From positions 243,745 through 307,744 of the forward strand of contig NZ_FOZX01000005.1 in assembly GCF_900116135.1 (NCBI RefSeq): a stretch of 64,000 bases of DNA, written 5' to 3'. Positions within the stretch are counted from its first letter, which is position 1. Every line of letters starts with the position of its first letter. This document shows positions 19,418-27,734 of this stretch, piece by piece. The position numbers and the translations under genes were made by a program. This DNA comes from Saccharopolyspora flava. GTDB taxonomy: Bacteria; Actinomycetota; Actinomycetes; Mycobacteriales; Pseudonocardiaceae. The notes beneath the pieces are model-generated. The model made no database searches and had not been told where the DNA came from. It saw only the letters and a list, made by a program, of their open reading frames with translations.

Positions 19418-20095
19418 TCAGGCCTCGGAGGAGGGGTCCAGGTAGGGGCCCCCGGCGATGCCGAGGGCGCGGACGGTGCCCAGCAGGTGTTCGCGCAGCA
19501 GGGCCTTGGTCTGCTCGGCGTCTCCGGCGGCGAGGGTGTCGGCCAGGACGCCGTGCTGGTGGGTGATGCGCTCGCGCGCGGAGTGGGTGCGGGCGGTGGC
19601 GGTGATGCGCATCTGCTTGTCGCGCAGCGTGTTGTAGAGGTCGGTGACCACCGGGTTGCCGGCGGCGCTGACGAGGGTGGCGTGGAAGGCGCGGTCGGCG
19701 ACGTGCATCTCGGCGTCGCTGAGGTCGGTGCCGTCGCAGGCCGGGTGGGCGGCCAGCTCGCGGCCGATGGCGGCCATCGCCTCGGCGCCTTCGATGGCGA
19801 GCTTGTCGATGGCGAAGCTCTCCAGGGCCAGCCGGGCCTCGATCACGGCCCGGGCTTCGCCGGCGCCGACCGGCACGACCAGGGCGCCGCGCTTGGGGTA
19901 GAGCTTGAGGAAGCCCTCCGATTGCAGGCGCAGGAAGGCTTCGCGGACGGGTGTGCGCGACATCTGCAGGGCGCCGGCCACCTCTCCTTCGCTGAGCAGC
20001 TCGCCGTCGGGGAAGCTGCCGTCGAGGAGTCCGGACTTGACGTGCTGGTACGCGCGGTCGGCCGCCGGCGTTTCGGATGCTGTTGCGCTCGACAC
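19418..20095 (-). CDS. GntR-family (FadR/FCD) transcriptional regulator
   Basis: A 225-residue regulator with an N-terminal winged helix (about 12-75; SRTPVREAFLRLQSEGFL is the recognition region) and a C-terminal all-helical FCD domain with metal-binding Asp/His residues (DRAFHATL, HQHGVL, REHL). GTG start. It is divergent from the MFS transporter; a palindromic operator lies between the two starts, so it very likely represses itself and the transporter until an organic acid ligand binds. Confidence 0.9.
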   Translation of the reverse strand: MSSATASETPAADRAYQHVKSGLLDGSFPDGELLSEGEVAGALQMSRTPVREAFLRLQSEGFLKLYPKRGALVVPVGAGEARAVIEARLALESFAIDKLAIEGAEAMAAIGRELAAHPACDGTDLSDAEMHVADRAFHATLVSAAGNPVVTDLYNTLRDKQMRITATARTHSARERITHQHGVLADTLAAGDAEQTKALLREHLLGTVRALGIAGGPYLDPSSEA

Positions 20096-20118
20096 GTGTG
20101 CATCCTACTTCCACCCCT

Positions 20119-20141
20119 CTTGTATCTAAGATGGATACAAG
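20119..20141. promoter_or_regulatory. GntR operator between the regulator and the MFS transporter
   Basis: Inverted repeat CTTGTATC, seven bases, GATACAAG. The TTGT...ACAA core fits the FadR-subfamily consensus TNGT/ACNA. It is 24 bases before the regulator's start and 28 before the transporter's, where it would cover both promoters. Confidence 0.75.
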
Positions 20142-20168
20142 TTGTTTTCTTTCGGGGAGGGGTAGCAC

Positions 20169-21452
20169 GTGTCCACCACAGTCGAAGCCGCGCCGCCGCA
20201 CCGGGCGAGCAGCGGGCCGGGCGCAACGAGCCGCATGGCCTGGCTGATCTGGGGCGTGGGGGCGCTGTGCTACTGCGCGGCGCTGTTCCACCGCGCCGGG
20301 CTGGGCGTGGCCGCGCCCGAGGCCGTGCAGCGCTTCGACGCCGGACCGGGTGTGCTCGCCCTGTTCTCCGCCCTGCAGCTGGGCGTGTACCTGGTGCTGC
20401 AGATCCCGGCCGGACTGCTGGCCGACCGGCTCGGACCCCGCAAGGTCATCACCGGCGGCATGATCGCCCTGGCGGTGGGCTCGGCGGTGTTCGCGCTGAG
20501 CGGGTCGATCGTAGGCGGTATCGCCGGGCGGATGCTCATCGGCTTCGGTGACGCGTTCATGTTCACCAACGTGCTGCGGCTGGCCGCGCACTGGTTCCCG
20601 CCGCAGCGCTACGGCAAGGTCGCGGCGCTGACCGGGCTGGCCGGTGGTCTCGGCCAGGTCGTCTCGACGCTGCCGCTGAGCCTGTCGCTGCACTCGCTGG
20701 GCTGGGTGCCCACGTTCCTGGGCGCGGCGGCGCTGACCGCGGCGCTGGGCCTGGCGGCGGCGCTGATCATCCGCGACCGCGACTCCTCGGCCCCGGCTCC
20801 GGAGCCGGGTGAGTCCGAGCCGGTGGGTGAGCGGATCGTGCACAGCCTGCGGGCGGTGATCGCCCAGCGCGGCACGGGGCACTCGTTCTGGACGCACTTC
20901 GTGCTCATGGCCCAGTTCGTCGCCATCACCACGCTGTGGGGCGGGCCGTGGCTGGGCGAGGCGCAGGGGCACGGCCAGTCGGAGATCGGTTCGCTGCTGC
21001 TGCTGAGCGTGCTCGGGTTCATCGCGGGGTCGTGGCTGGCCGGGCAGTACGTGTCGGGCAGGCCGCGGCGGCGTGAGCGCTACACGCTGGGGTTGTCGGT
21101 GCTGGTCGTGGTCGTGTGGGGGCTGATGGTCGGCTGGCCGGGTGCGTTGCCGCTGCCGCTGCTGGTGGTGGCGCTGCTGGCGATCGGTGTGGCCGGGGGT
21201 GCGGCGATGCTGGCCTTCGACGGTGCGCGGATGGCCAACGCCGAGCACCGCTCCGGTACTGCCACGGGTGTGGTGAACATGGGTGGTTTCAGCGCTGCGG
21301 TGCTGATCCAGCTGCTGGTCGGTGCGGTGCTGGAGCTGGTGTCGGGTCTGGATCCGGCGGTGGGCTACCGGTGGGCGTTCCTGCCGGTGCTGGCGCTGCT
21401 GGTGATCGGGACGGTCGCGCAGTGGTGGTTGCGCGAGCCCGCTCGGCGGTGA
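20169..21452 (+). CDS. Major facilitator superfamily transporter
   Basis: A 427-residue transporter with about twelve membrane segments, the MFS loop motif GLLADRLGPRKVITGG between helices 2 and 3, and a charged central loop (about 200-225). The GTG start follows GGGGAGG. It is controlled with the divergent GntR regulator. The substrate is unknown; the regulator type suggests an organic acid or a sugar acid. The aldehyde dehydrogenase homologue downstream begins 68 bases later. Confidence 0.88.
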   Translation: MSTTVEAAPPHRASSGPGATSRMAWLIWGVGALCYCAALFHRAGLGVAAPEAVQRFDAGPGVLALFSALQLGVYLVLQIPAGLLADRLGPRKVITGGMIALAVGSAVFALSGSIVGGIAGRMLIGFGDAFMFTNVLRLAAHWFPPQRYGKVAALTGLAGGLGQVVSTLPLSLSLHSLGWVPTFLGAAALTAALGLAAALIIRDRDSSAPAPEPGESEPVGERIVHSLRAVIAQRGTGHSFWTHFVLMAQFVAITTLWGGPWLGEAQGHGQSEIGSLLLLSVLGFIAGSWLAGQYVSGRPRRRERYTLGLSVLVVVVWGLMVGWPGALPLPLLVVALLAIGVAGGAAMLAFDGARMANAEHRSGTATGVVNMGGFSAAVLIQLLVGAVLELVSGLDPAVGYRWAFLPVLALLVIGTVAQWWLREPARR

Positions 21453-21520
21453 GGTCGCGGCGTTAGCCTCGGAGCCGGTGGCCGGTCACAGGCGACCGGC
21501 CCGGTTCCGAGGGGTGTGGC

Positions 21521-22951
21521 GTGACGGGGTGGCAGCTGCGCAACCTGGTCGGCGGCGAGTCGGTTCCGGCGGTGGGTGGTGCGAGGTCGGAGCTGGTGGA
21601 TCCGAGCACCGGTGAGGTGTGCGGGTCGGCTCCGCTGTCGCGGTGGGCCGATGTCGATGCGGTGATGCCGGTGGCCGCGGCGGCGTTCGAGTCGTGGTCG
21701 GGGTCCACGCCGCGGCAGCGTCAGGAGGCGTTGCTGGGGTTGGCGGCGGTGCTGGAGGCGCGGGCCGAGGAGCTGGTGCTGGCCGAGTGCCGGGTGACGG
21801 GCAAGTCGTTCGAGGTGGTGCGCGGCCGGGAGTTGCCGTGGGCGGTGGATCTGCTGCGGTTCTACGCGGGTGCGGCGCGGGTGGAGCCGGGTACGGCCGG
21901 TGGTGAGTTCGTGTCGGGGTGCACGTCGTTCACGCGTCGGGAGCCGATCGGGGTGTGCGCGGCGGTGACGTCGTGGACGCATCCGCTGGTGCAGGCCGCG
22001 GCCAAGATCGGGCCGGCGGTGGCGGCGGGTAACGCGGTGGTGCTCAAGCCGGCGGAGACCACGCCGGTGAGTTCGGTTCTGGTGGGTGAGTGGGCGGGTG
22101 AGGTTCTGCCGCCGGGTGTGCTCAACGTGGTGTGCGGGGATCGTGACAGCGGGCGGGCGTTGGTGGCGCACGAGGTGCCGGGGATGTTCTCGATCACGGG
22201 CACGGTGCGGTCGGGCATGGAGGTGGCGGGGTCGGCGGCGGTGGATTTGAAGCGGGCGCATCTGCAGTTGGGTGGTAAGGCGCCCGCGGTGGTGTTCGCG
22301 GATGCGGATCTGGGGCGTGCTGCGGAGGGGATCGCGTCGGCGGCGTTCGGCAACGCGGGGCAGAGCTGCACGGCGGCGAGCCGGGTGCTGGTGCAGGAGG
22401 GGGTGCGGGAGGAGTTGGTGGGGCGGTTGGTGGAGTGCGCGGGCCGGTGGCGGCCGGGTCCGCCGCAGGACGTGGATGCGGCGTTCGGTCCGCTCAACAG
22501 CGCTGGTCAGCTGGAGCGGGTGTTGGAGCGGTTGGCGCGGTTGCCGGAGGGGGCTCGGGTGGTGGCCGGTGGGCGGCGTCGGGGTGAGCGGGGTTTCTTC
22601 TTGGAGGCAACGGTCGTCGACGGGGTGGGTCAGGACGATGAGCTGGTGCAGCACGAGGTGCTGGGTCCGGTGGTGACGGTGCAGTCGTTCGCTGATGAGG
22701 ACGAGGCGGTGGTGTTGGCCAACGGGGTGCGCTACGGGTTGACGGCGAGCGTGTGGACGCGTGATCACGGCCGGGCGATGCGGATGTCGCGGCGGTTGCT
22801 GGCGGGCACGGTGTGGATCAACACCCATGACGTGCTGGTGGCGGAGATGCCGCACTCGGGTTTCAAGCATTCGGCGTCGGCGCGGGATTTCGGCGTGCAT
22901 GGGCTGCAGGACTACACCCGCATCAAGCACGTCCTCTCAGCGTGGGACTAG
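21521..22951 (+). CDS. Aldehyde dehydrogenase homologue with altered catalytic residues
   Basis: A 476-residue ALDH-fold protein. The nucleophile is kept (Cys283 in NAGQSCTAASR). Two other catalytic positions differ: the usual PWN-type motif reads SWTHP (Thr153 where Asn is expected) and the usual ELGGK reads QLGGK (Gln249 where the general base Glu is expected). Both codons read clearly in the DNA (ACG and CAG). Closest motifs are those of aminobutyraldehyde/betaine aldehyde dehydrogenases (LQLGGKAPAVVFADADL). It may be a slow dehydrogenase, an esterase-like or acylating variant, or a binding protein. It lies between the MFS gene and the convergent amidase operon. Confidence 0.85.
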   Translation: MTGWQLRNLVGGESVPAVGGARSELVDPSTGEVCGSAPLSRWADVDAVMPVAAAAFESWSGSTPRQRQEALLGLAAVLEARAEELVLAECRVTGKSFEVVRGRELPWAVDLLRFYAGAARVEPGTAGGEFVSGCTSFTRREPIGVCAAVTSWTHPLVQAAAKIGPAVAAGNAVVLKPAETTPVSSVLVGEWAGEVLPPGVLNVVCGDRDSGRALVAHEVPGMFSITGTVRSGMEVAGSAAVDLKRAHLQLGGKAPAVVFADADLGRAAEGIASAAFGNAGQSCTAASRVLVQEGVREELVGRLVECAGRWRPGPPQDVDAAFGPLNSAGQLERVLERLARLPEGARVVAGGRRRGERGFFLEATVVDGVGQDDELVQHEVLGPVVTVQSFADEDEAVVLANGVRYGLTASVWTRDHGRAMRMSRRLLAGTVWINTHDVLVAEMPHSGFKHSASARDFGVHGLQDYTRIKHVLSAWD

Positions 22952-22976
22952 GGCTCTGTCCTGTGTGATCGTGTCG

Positions 22977-24380
22977 CTAGCCGCGTGGTGTGGTGGTGCG
23001 CGGCCAGGGGTGGGCTTGTTCGTAGGCGTGGGCGGCGCGCAGGACGGTGGCGTCGTGGTGGCGGGCGCCGATGATCTGCAGGCCGATGGGCAGGCCGTCG
23101 TCGGTGCGGCCGCAGGGGATGCTGGCGGCGGGCTGCTGGGTCATGTTGAAGGGGTAGGTGAAGGGCGTCCAGCTGGTCCAGCGGTCGCCGTCGGTGGGGG
23201 ATTCGCGGCCTGCGGCGAAGGCGGGGATGGGTGTGGTGGGGGTCAGCAGCAGGTCGTAGGTCTGGTGGAAGGCGCCCATGCGCTGGCCCAGGATCATGCG
23301 GGTGTTGGTGGCTTCGAGGTAGTCCTGGGCGGTGTAGGTGAGGCCGTGGCGGCAGATCTCGGCGAGTCCGGGGTCGAGGGTGGCGCGCTGGTCGTCGGTG
23401 AGGTGTTCGGTGGCTTTGGCGGCTCCGGCGAACCACAGGACGTGGAAGTCCTCGCGGGGGTCGGTGATGCCGGGGTCTGTGGTCTCGACGTGGGCGCCGA
23501 GTTCTTCGAAGGCGGTGGCGGCGCGGGTGAGGGCGTGGGCGATCTGCGGGTCGACGGGGGTGCCGAAGCCGAGGTCGTGGCTGACGGCGATGCGCAGGCC
23601 GGTGAGCGGTCCGCCGAGGTGGTCGAGGAAGGAGTCGGTGGGTGCGGGTAGTGCGGACCAGTCGCGGGGGTCGGGGTGGGCGAGGACGTCGAGCATGAGG
23701 GCGGTGTCGGTGATGGTGGTGGTCATGGGTCCGGCGTGGGAGAGGGTGCCGAAGGGGCTGGCCGGGTAGAGGGGGATGCGGCCGTAGGTGGGTTTGAGGG
23801 TGGCGATGCCGCAGAAGGAGGCGGGGATGCGCACGGATCCGCCGCCGTCGGTGCCCAGGGCCAGGGGTGCCATGCCGCTGGCGACGGCTGCGGCCGCTCC
23901 GCCGGAGGAGCCGCCCGCGGTGCGGGAGGTGTCGTGGGGGTTGCGGGTGATGCCGTGCCGGGGGCTGTCGGTGACGCCTTTCCAGGCGAGTTCGGGGGTG
24001 GTGGTCTTGCCGACGAGCACGGCGTTGTGGGCGCGCAGGAGTGCCACGGCGGGGGCGTCTTCGGTCCAGGGGCCTGCGGCGTCGATGGTGCGGGAGCCGC
24101 GCAGGGTGGGGTGGCCTCGGGTGAGGAAGAGGTCTTTGACGGAGGTGGGCACGCCGTCGAGGCGTCCTGCGGGTTGGCCGCGGTGCCAGCGCTGCTCGGA
24201 TTGGCGGGCTGCGGCGAGGGTGGTGTCGGGGTCGAGGTGGCAGTAGGCGTTGATGGCGGGGTCGTGGTCGTCGATGCGCTGCAGGACGGCTTGGCAGGCT
24301 TCGACGGGGGAGAGGGTTCCGGCGGCGTAGGCGGCGAGCAGTTCGGTGGCGGACAGCTCGGTGGGCCGGGTGCGGGCCAT
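22977..24380 (-). CDS. Amidase-signature family hydrolase
   Basis: A 467-residue amidase with the full Ser-cisSer-Lys triad: Lys82 (SVKDL), Ser158/159 (AGGSSGG) and nucleophile Ser182 (TDGGGSVRIP). It releases ammonia or an amine from an amide or carbamate; the natural substrate cannot be told from sequence. It is the second gene of an operon after the D-2-hydroxyacid dehydrogenase (19-base gap), read from the operator-controlled promoter at 25479-25507. A GGAG site precedes its ATG. Confidence 0.9.
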   Translation of the reverse strand: MARTRPTELSATELLAAYAAGTLSPVEACQAVLQRIDDHDPAINAYCHLDPDTTLAAARQSEQRWHRGQPAGRLDGVPTSVKDLFLTRGHPTLRGSRTIDAAGPWTEDAPAVALLRAHNAVLVGKTTTPELAWKGVTDSPRHGITRNPHDTSRTAGGSSGGAAAAVASGMAPLALGTDGGGSVRIPASFCGIATLKPTYGRIPLYPASPFGTLSHAGPMTTTITDTALMLDVLAHPDPRDWSALPAPTDSFLDHLGGPLTGLRIAVSHDLGFGTPVDPQIAHALTRAATAFEELGAHVETTDPGITDPREDFHVLWFAGAAKATEHLTDDQRATLDPGLAEICRHGLTYTAQDYLEATNTRMILGQRMGAFHQTYDLLLTPTTPIPAFAAGRESPTDGDRWTSWTPFTYPFNMTQQPAASIPCGRTDDGLPIGLQIIGARHHDATVLRAAHAYEQAHPWPRTTTPRG

Positions 24381-24399
24381 GGCGTCTCCGGAAGGTGTG

Positions 24400-25368
24400 T
24401 CAGGTGGTGACGTAGCCGCGGTGCTTGTCGACGACGTTGCGCAGGTCGGTGCCGTGGGTGAAGGCGCGCAGGTTGTGCAGGAACAGGTCGACGAGTTCGT
24501 CGGTCCAGCCGAGGGTGTCGCCGGACATGTGCGGGGAGAGCAGCACGTTGGGCATCTCCCACAGGGGTGAGTCGGTGGGCAGCGGTTCGGTGTCGAAGAC
24601 GTCGAGGGCGGCTCCGGCGATCTGGCCTTGCTGCAGGGCGGTGATCAGGGCGGGCTGGTCGACGTGCTCACCGCGGCCGACGTTGATGAGCCGGGCGGTG
24701 GGGCGCATGGCGGCGAGGACGTCGGCGTTGATGAGCCCGTGGGTCTGGGGTGTCAGGGGTGCGGCGCAGATGAGGAAGTCGTAGTCGCCGGCGACGCGGG
24801 TGAGTTCGTCGGAGGCGTGGATGTCGCCGAAGTCGGGGTCGCCGGTGCGTGCGGTGCGGCCGGCTCCGGCGACGTGCACGCCGGTGGCGGTGAGCTGGCG
24901 GGCGATGGCGCGGCCGATGGGTCCGGTGCCGATGACGAGTGCGGTTTTGCCTGCGAGGCGGTCGGTGACGCGGTGCTGCCACTGCTTGCGGTCTTGCAGG
25001 CGCAGGGTGGTGTGCATGTCCTTGGTGAAGGTCAGCGCGGTGCCGAGGACGTATTCGGCGATGGGCTGGTCGAACACGCCTCGGGAGTTGGTGAGGGCGA
25101 CGGGTGAGTCGCGGAGTTCGGGGAACAGCAGGCGGTCGACTCCGGCGCTGGCGGCGTGGATCCAGCGCAGCGCGTCGGCGTGGGGCCAGGCGTCGGCGAT
25201 GGCCTGGGAGCGGAAGGCCCACACGAACAGGGCGTCGGTGCCGGGCAGGGCGTGGGGGAGTTCGTCGCCGGTGGCGTAGCGCAGGTCGGCGTGCTCGGCG
25301 ATGCGGGCCATTTCGGCGGGGGCGTCGCCGTCGTGGAGGACGACGACGGTGGGGCGGGTGTGGCTCAT
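24400..25368 (-). CDS. D-2-hydroxyacid dehydrogenase, NAD(P)-binding
   Basis: A 322-residue dehydrogenase with the family's Rossmann motif (IGTGPIGRAIARQL, about 146-160) and the catalytic Arg (NVGRGEH), Glu (DTEPLP) and His (SPHMSG). It reduces a 2-oxoacid or oxidises a D-2-hydroxyacid; glyoxylate/hydroxypyruvate-type substrates are common for this shape. First gene of the minus-strand operon with the amidase, and divergent from the DUF3830 gene across a shared operator. Confidence 0.9.
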   Translation of the reverse strand: MSHTRPTVVVLHDGDAPAEMARIAEHADLRYATGDELPHALPGTDALFVWAFRSQAIADAWPHADALRWIHAASAGVDRLLFPELRDSPVALTNSRGVFDQPIAEYVLGTALTFTKDMHTTLRLQDRKQWQHRVTDRLAGKTALVIGTGPIGRAIARQLTATGVHVAGAGRTARTGDPDFGDIHASDELTRVAGDYDFLICAAPLTPQTHGLINADVLAAMRPTARLINVGRGEHVDQPALITALQQGQIAGAALDVFDTEPLPTDSPLWEMPNVLLSPHMSGDTLGWTDELVDLFLHNLRAFTHGTDLRNVVDKHRGYVTT

Positions 25369-25473
25369 GCCGTTGACCTTAGGTCCGCAGGGGTGGTGGG
25401 TGATCGTCTCCCACGCCGGTTACGCGCGTGTTTCCCCCGGTGCGGGGCGTGGAAGTGGGGGTTCGGGGAGGCA

Positions 25474-25513
25474 TTGACACGCTAGGAACGGTTCGTAGGA
25501 TTGTCAACAATCC
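25474..25513. promoter_or_regulatory. Overlapping divergent promoters with GntR operator (site A)
   Basis: Plus strand: TTGACA (25474-25479), 16 bases, TAGGAT (25496-25501). Minus strand: TTGACA (complement of 25502-25507), 17 bases, TAGCGT (complement of 25479-25484). The palindrome GGATTGT-CA-ACAATCC (25498-25513) overlaps the plus -10 and the minus -35, so one bound repressor would close both promoters. Confidence 0.75.
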
Positions 25514-25580
25514 ACTGGGCGACGGCGGGGCCGGCACGCAGGGGAGTGCATTCGCATCATCACCGCACAGGAGTGGATCT

Positions 25581-26075
25581 ATGCCCAGGTACCTGTCGAT
25601 CACGTTGGAGAAGCGCGGGGTGTCGTGCGTGGCGGAGCTGCTCGACGCCGACGCTCCCCGCACCTGCGAGGCGGTGTGGAACGCGCTGCCGCAGGTCGGT
25701 CCGGTGCACCACGCCAAGTACGCGCGCAACGAGATCTACACGATGGTTCCGCGCTTCGCCGCCGACGAGCCCGGGCAGGAGAACCCGACGGTCACGCCCA
25801 TCCCGGGTGATGTCGTCTACTTCTCCTTCCCCGGCGGCATGCTGGACCGGGAGTTCAAGCAGGACAAGGGGATCGAGGAGTTGCCGGGGGTGATCGACCT
25901 GGCGATCTTCTACGGGCGCAACAACCTGCTGCTCAACGGCGACGTGGGCTGGGTGCCCGGCAACGTCTACGCCACGATCGTGGAGGGGCTGGCCGAGATG
26001 GCCGAGGCCTGCAACGACGTGTGGCGTTCGGGCAGCGTCGGGGAGACGCTGCGCTACGACCGGTTCGAGCGGTAG
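25581..26075 (+). CDS. DUF3830 family protein (predicted cyclophilin-like fold)
   Basis: A 164-residue protein starting at an ATG with CAGGAG eight bases before it. Motifs such as YARNEIYTMVPRF, PGDVVYFSFPGG and DLAIFYGRNN are those of the DUF3830 family, predicted to have a cyclophilin-like barrel. Members often lie next to amidases, hydantoin-type hydrolases and Asp/Glu racemase-like genes, as here, but no activity is established. It is the first gene of the plus-strand unit driven by the site A promoter and is followed after nine bases by the racemase-like gene. Confidence 0.8.
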   Translation: MPRYLSITLEKRGVSCVAELLDADAPRTCEAVWNALPQVGPVHHAKYARNEIYTMVPRFAADEPGQENPTVTPIPGDVVYFSFPGGMLDREFKQDKGIEELPGVIDLAIFYGRNNLLLNGDVGWVPGNVYATIVEGLAEMAEACNDVWRSGSVGETLRYDRFER

Positions 26076-26084
26076 GCGGCGGCG

Positions 26085-26846
26085 ATGACCACCGAGGACT
26101 TCCTCGGCGCGATGCCGGGGCCGGGTGCGCAGCGGGGGATCGGGGTGATCGCCCCGTTCGACCTGGCGCTGGACCGCGAGCTGTGGCGGTGGGTGCCGCC
26201 GGAGGTGTCGCTGCACGTCACGCGCACGCCGTTCGTGCCGGTTCCGGTGAGCGTGGAGCAGGCGAGCCTGGTCTCGGACGAGGCGGCGGTGCACGCGGCG
26301 ACCCGTGATCTGCTGGTGCCCGAGCCGGAGGTGGTGGCCTACGCCTGCACGTCGGGCAGTTTCGTCGACGGTGCGGGTGGGCAGCGGCGGCTGGTGGAGG
26401 TGATGTGCGAGGCGGGTGCGCCGGAGGCGGTGACGACCTCGGGTGCGCTGGTGCAGGCCTTGGAGCTGCTGGGGGTGGGTCATCTGGCGATCGCCACTCC
26501 CTACGTCGTGGGCATCACCGACCGGTTGTGCGCGTTCCTCGGTGAGCACGGCATCGGGGTGGCCGCCAGCGAGGGGCTGGGGCTGGACGGGCGGATCTGG
26601 ACCACCCGCTACAGCGAGGTGGTGGAGATCGTGCGCTCCGCCGACCGCCCGGAGGCCGATGCGGTGTTCATCTCGTGCACGAACCTGCCCACCTACGACT
26701 TGATCGGCCCGCTGGAGCAGGAGTTGGGCAAGCCGGTGCTCACGGCCAATCAGGTCACGATGTGGGCGGCGTTGCGGGCGATGGGACTGGCCGGGGTGGG
26801 TGCCGAGCAGCGGCTGCTGCAGGCGGTGGGTGCCTCGGCGGCGTGA
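26085..26846 (+). CDS. Maleate isomerase / Asp-Glu racemase superfamily protein, two-Cys form
   Basis: A 253-residue protein with the two catalytic cysteines of the superfamily, Cys88 (YACTSGSF) and Cys198 (ISCTNLPTYD). The layout is that of maleate cis-trans isomerase and arylmalonate decarboxylase rather than amino acid racemases. In maleate isomerase the first Cys adds to the double bond. Likely reactions are isomerisation of maleate to fumarate or a related dicarboxylate. Co-transcribed with the DUF3830 gene. Confidence 0.85.
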   Translation: MTTEDFLGAMPGPGAQRGIGVIAPFDLALDRELWRWVPPEVSLHVTRTPFVPVPVSVEQASLVSDEAAVHAATRDLLVPEPEVVAYACTSGSFVDGAGGQRRLVEVMCEAGAPEAVTTSGALVQALELLGVGHLAIATPYVVGITDRLCAFLGEHGIGVAASEGLGLDGRIWTTRYSEVVEIVRSADRPEADAVFISCTNLPTYDLIGPLEQELGKPVLTANQVTMWAALRAMGLAGVGAEQRLLQAVGASAA

Positions 26847-26917
26847 CCGGTTCGGGTGCTCTCGGGCCGTAAAGAAGACATCACGAACGCTCCACCGGCC
26901 GCGAACTCTGCGGTAAC

Positions 26918-26929
26918 ATTGTCGACAAT
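26918..26929. promoter_or_regulatory. GntR operator (site B)
   Basis: Perfect 12-base palindrome ATTGTCGACAAT, overlapping a possible -10 box TAACAT (26914-26919) ahead of the second maleate isomerase-like gene. No good -35 box is visible. Confidence 0.7.
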
Positions 26930-26996
26930 CGACACCCCGTTTCGGGTGCGCAGGGCGTGGTCGTTGGACGTGACAAGCACAGGATGGAGCTTCCCG

Positions 26997-27713
26997 GTGC
27001 CGCACACCGCAGGAATTCTGTATCCCGGCTTCAGCGCCGAAGACGACTACCCGACTTTGCAGCACCTGCTGGGCGAGGACGTGCGCCTGCCGCTGGTGCA
27101 CACGCTCATGCGCGAGGACGCCCACCGGGTGGACGCGCTGCTGGACGTGGGCTCCGAGCAGGTGCTGGCCGAGGGAGCCCGCGCGCTGGGCCCGGTGGAC
27201 TCGGTGATCTGGGCGTGCACCTCGGGCAGTTTCGTCTTCGGCTGGGACGGGGCGCGCGAGCAGGTCGACAAGCTGCGCGCGGTGACCGGGGTGCCCACCT
27301 CGAGCACGTCGTTCGCGTTCGTCCACGCCGCCGCGCACCTGGGTGTGTCGCGGGTGGCGGTGGCGGCGACGTATCCGGCGGAGGTGGCGGCCCGGTTCGT
27401 GGAGTTCTTGCACGCGGCGGGCCTGGACGTGGTCGGGATGGCCGCGCGGGGCATCGTCACCGCCGCCGAGGTCGGCACCTTGGGCCGGGAGGCGGTGCTG
27501 GAGTTCGCCGCGGCCCACGATCACCCCGAGGCCGAGGCGCTGCTGCTGCCGGACACGGCGCTGCACACCGCGGCCTGGCTGGAGGACCTGCACGCGCGGG
27601 TGGGCAAACCGGTGCTGACCGCCAATCAGGTCAGCGCCTGGGAGGCGTTGCGGCTGGCCGGGGACGACCGGCCGCGGCACGGATTGGGAGCGCTGTTCGC
27701 CGCAGGTCGGTGA
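26997..27713 (+). CDS. Maleate isomerase / Asp-Glu racemase superfamily protein, one-Cys form
   Basis: A paralogue of the preceding gene, 238 residues from the GTG at 26997, which has GGATGGAG seven bases ahead; an open frame upstream crosses operator site B and is rejected as coding. It keeps the first Cys (Cys74, WACTSGSF) but has Asp186 where the second Cys should be (LLLPDTALHT). This is the reverse of arylmalonate decarboxylase, which keeps the second Cys. A changed reaction (lyase, hydratase or decarboxylase type) or a changed stereochemistry is possible. It is followed by the GntR regulator after 21 bases. Confidence 0.82.
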   Translation: MPHTAGILYPGFSAEDDYPTLQHLLGEDVRLPLVHTLMREDAHRVDALLDVGSEQVLAEGARALGPVDSVIWACTSGSFVFGWDGAREQVDKLRAVTGVPTSSTSFAFVHAAAHLGVSRVAVAATYPAEVAARFVEFLHAAGLDVVGMAARGIVTAAEVGTLGREAVLEFAAAHDHPEAEALLLPDTALHTAAWLEDLHARVGKPVLTANQVSAWEALRLAGDDRPRHGLGALFAAGR

Positions 27714-27734
27714 GCGCGTTTCGCGGATGAGGAA

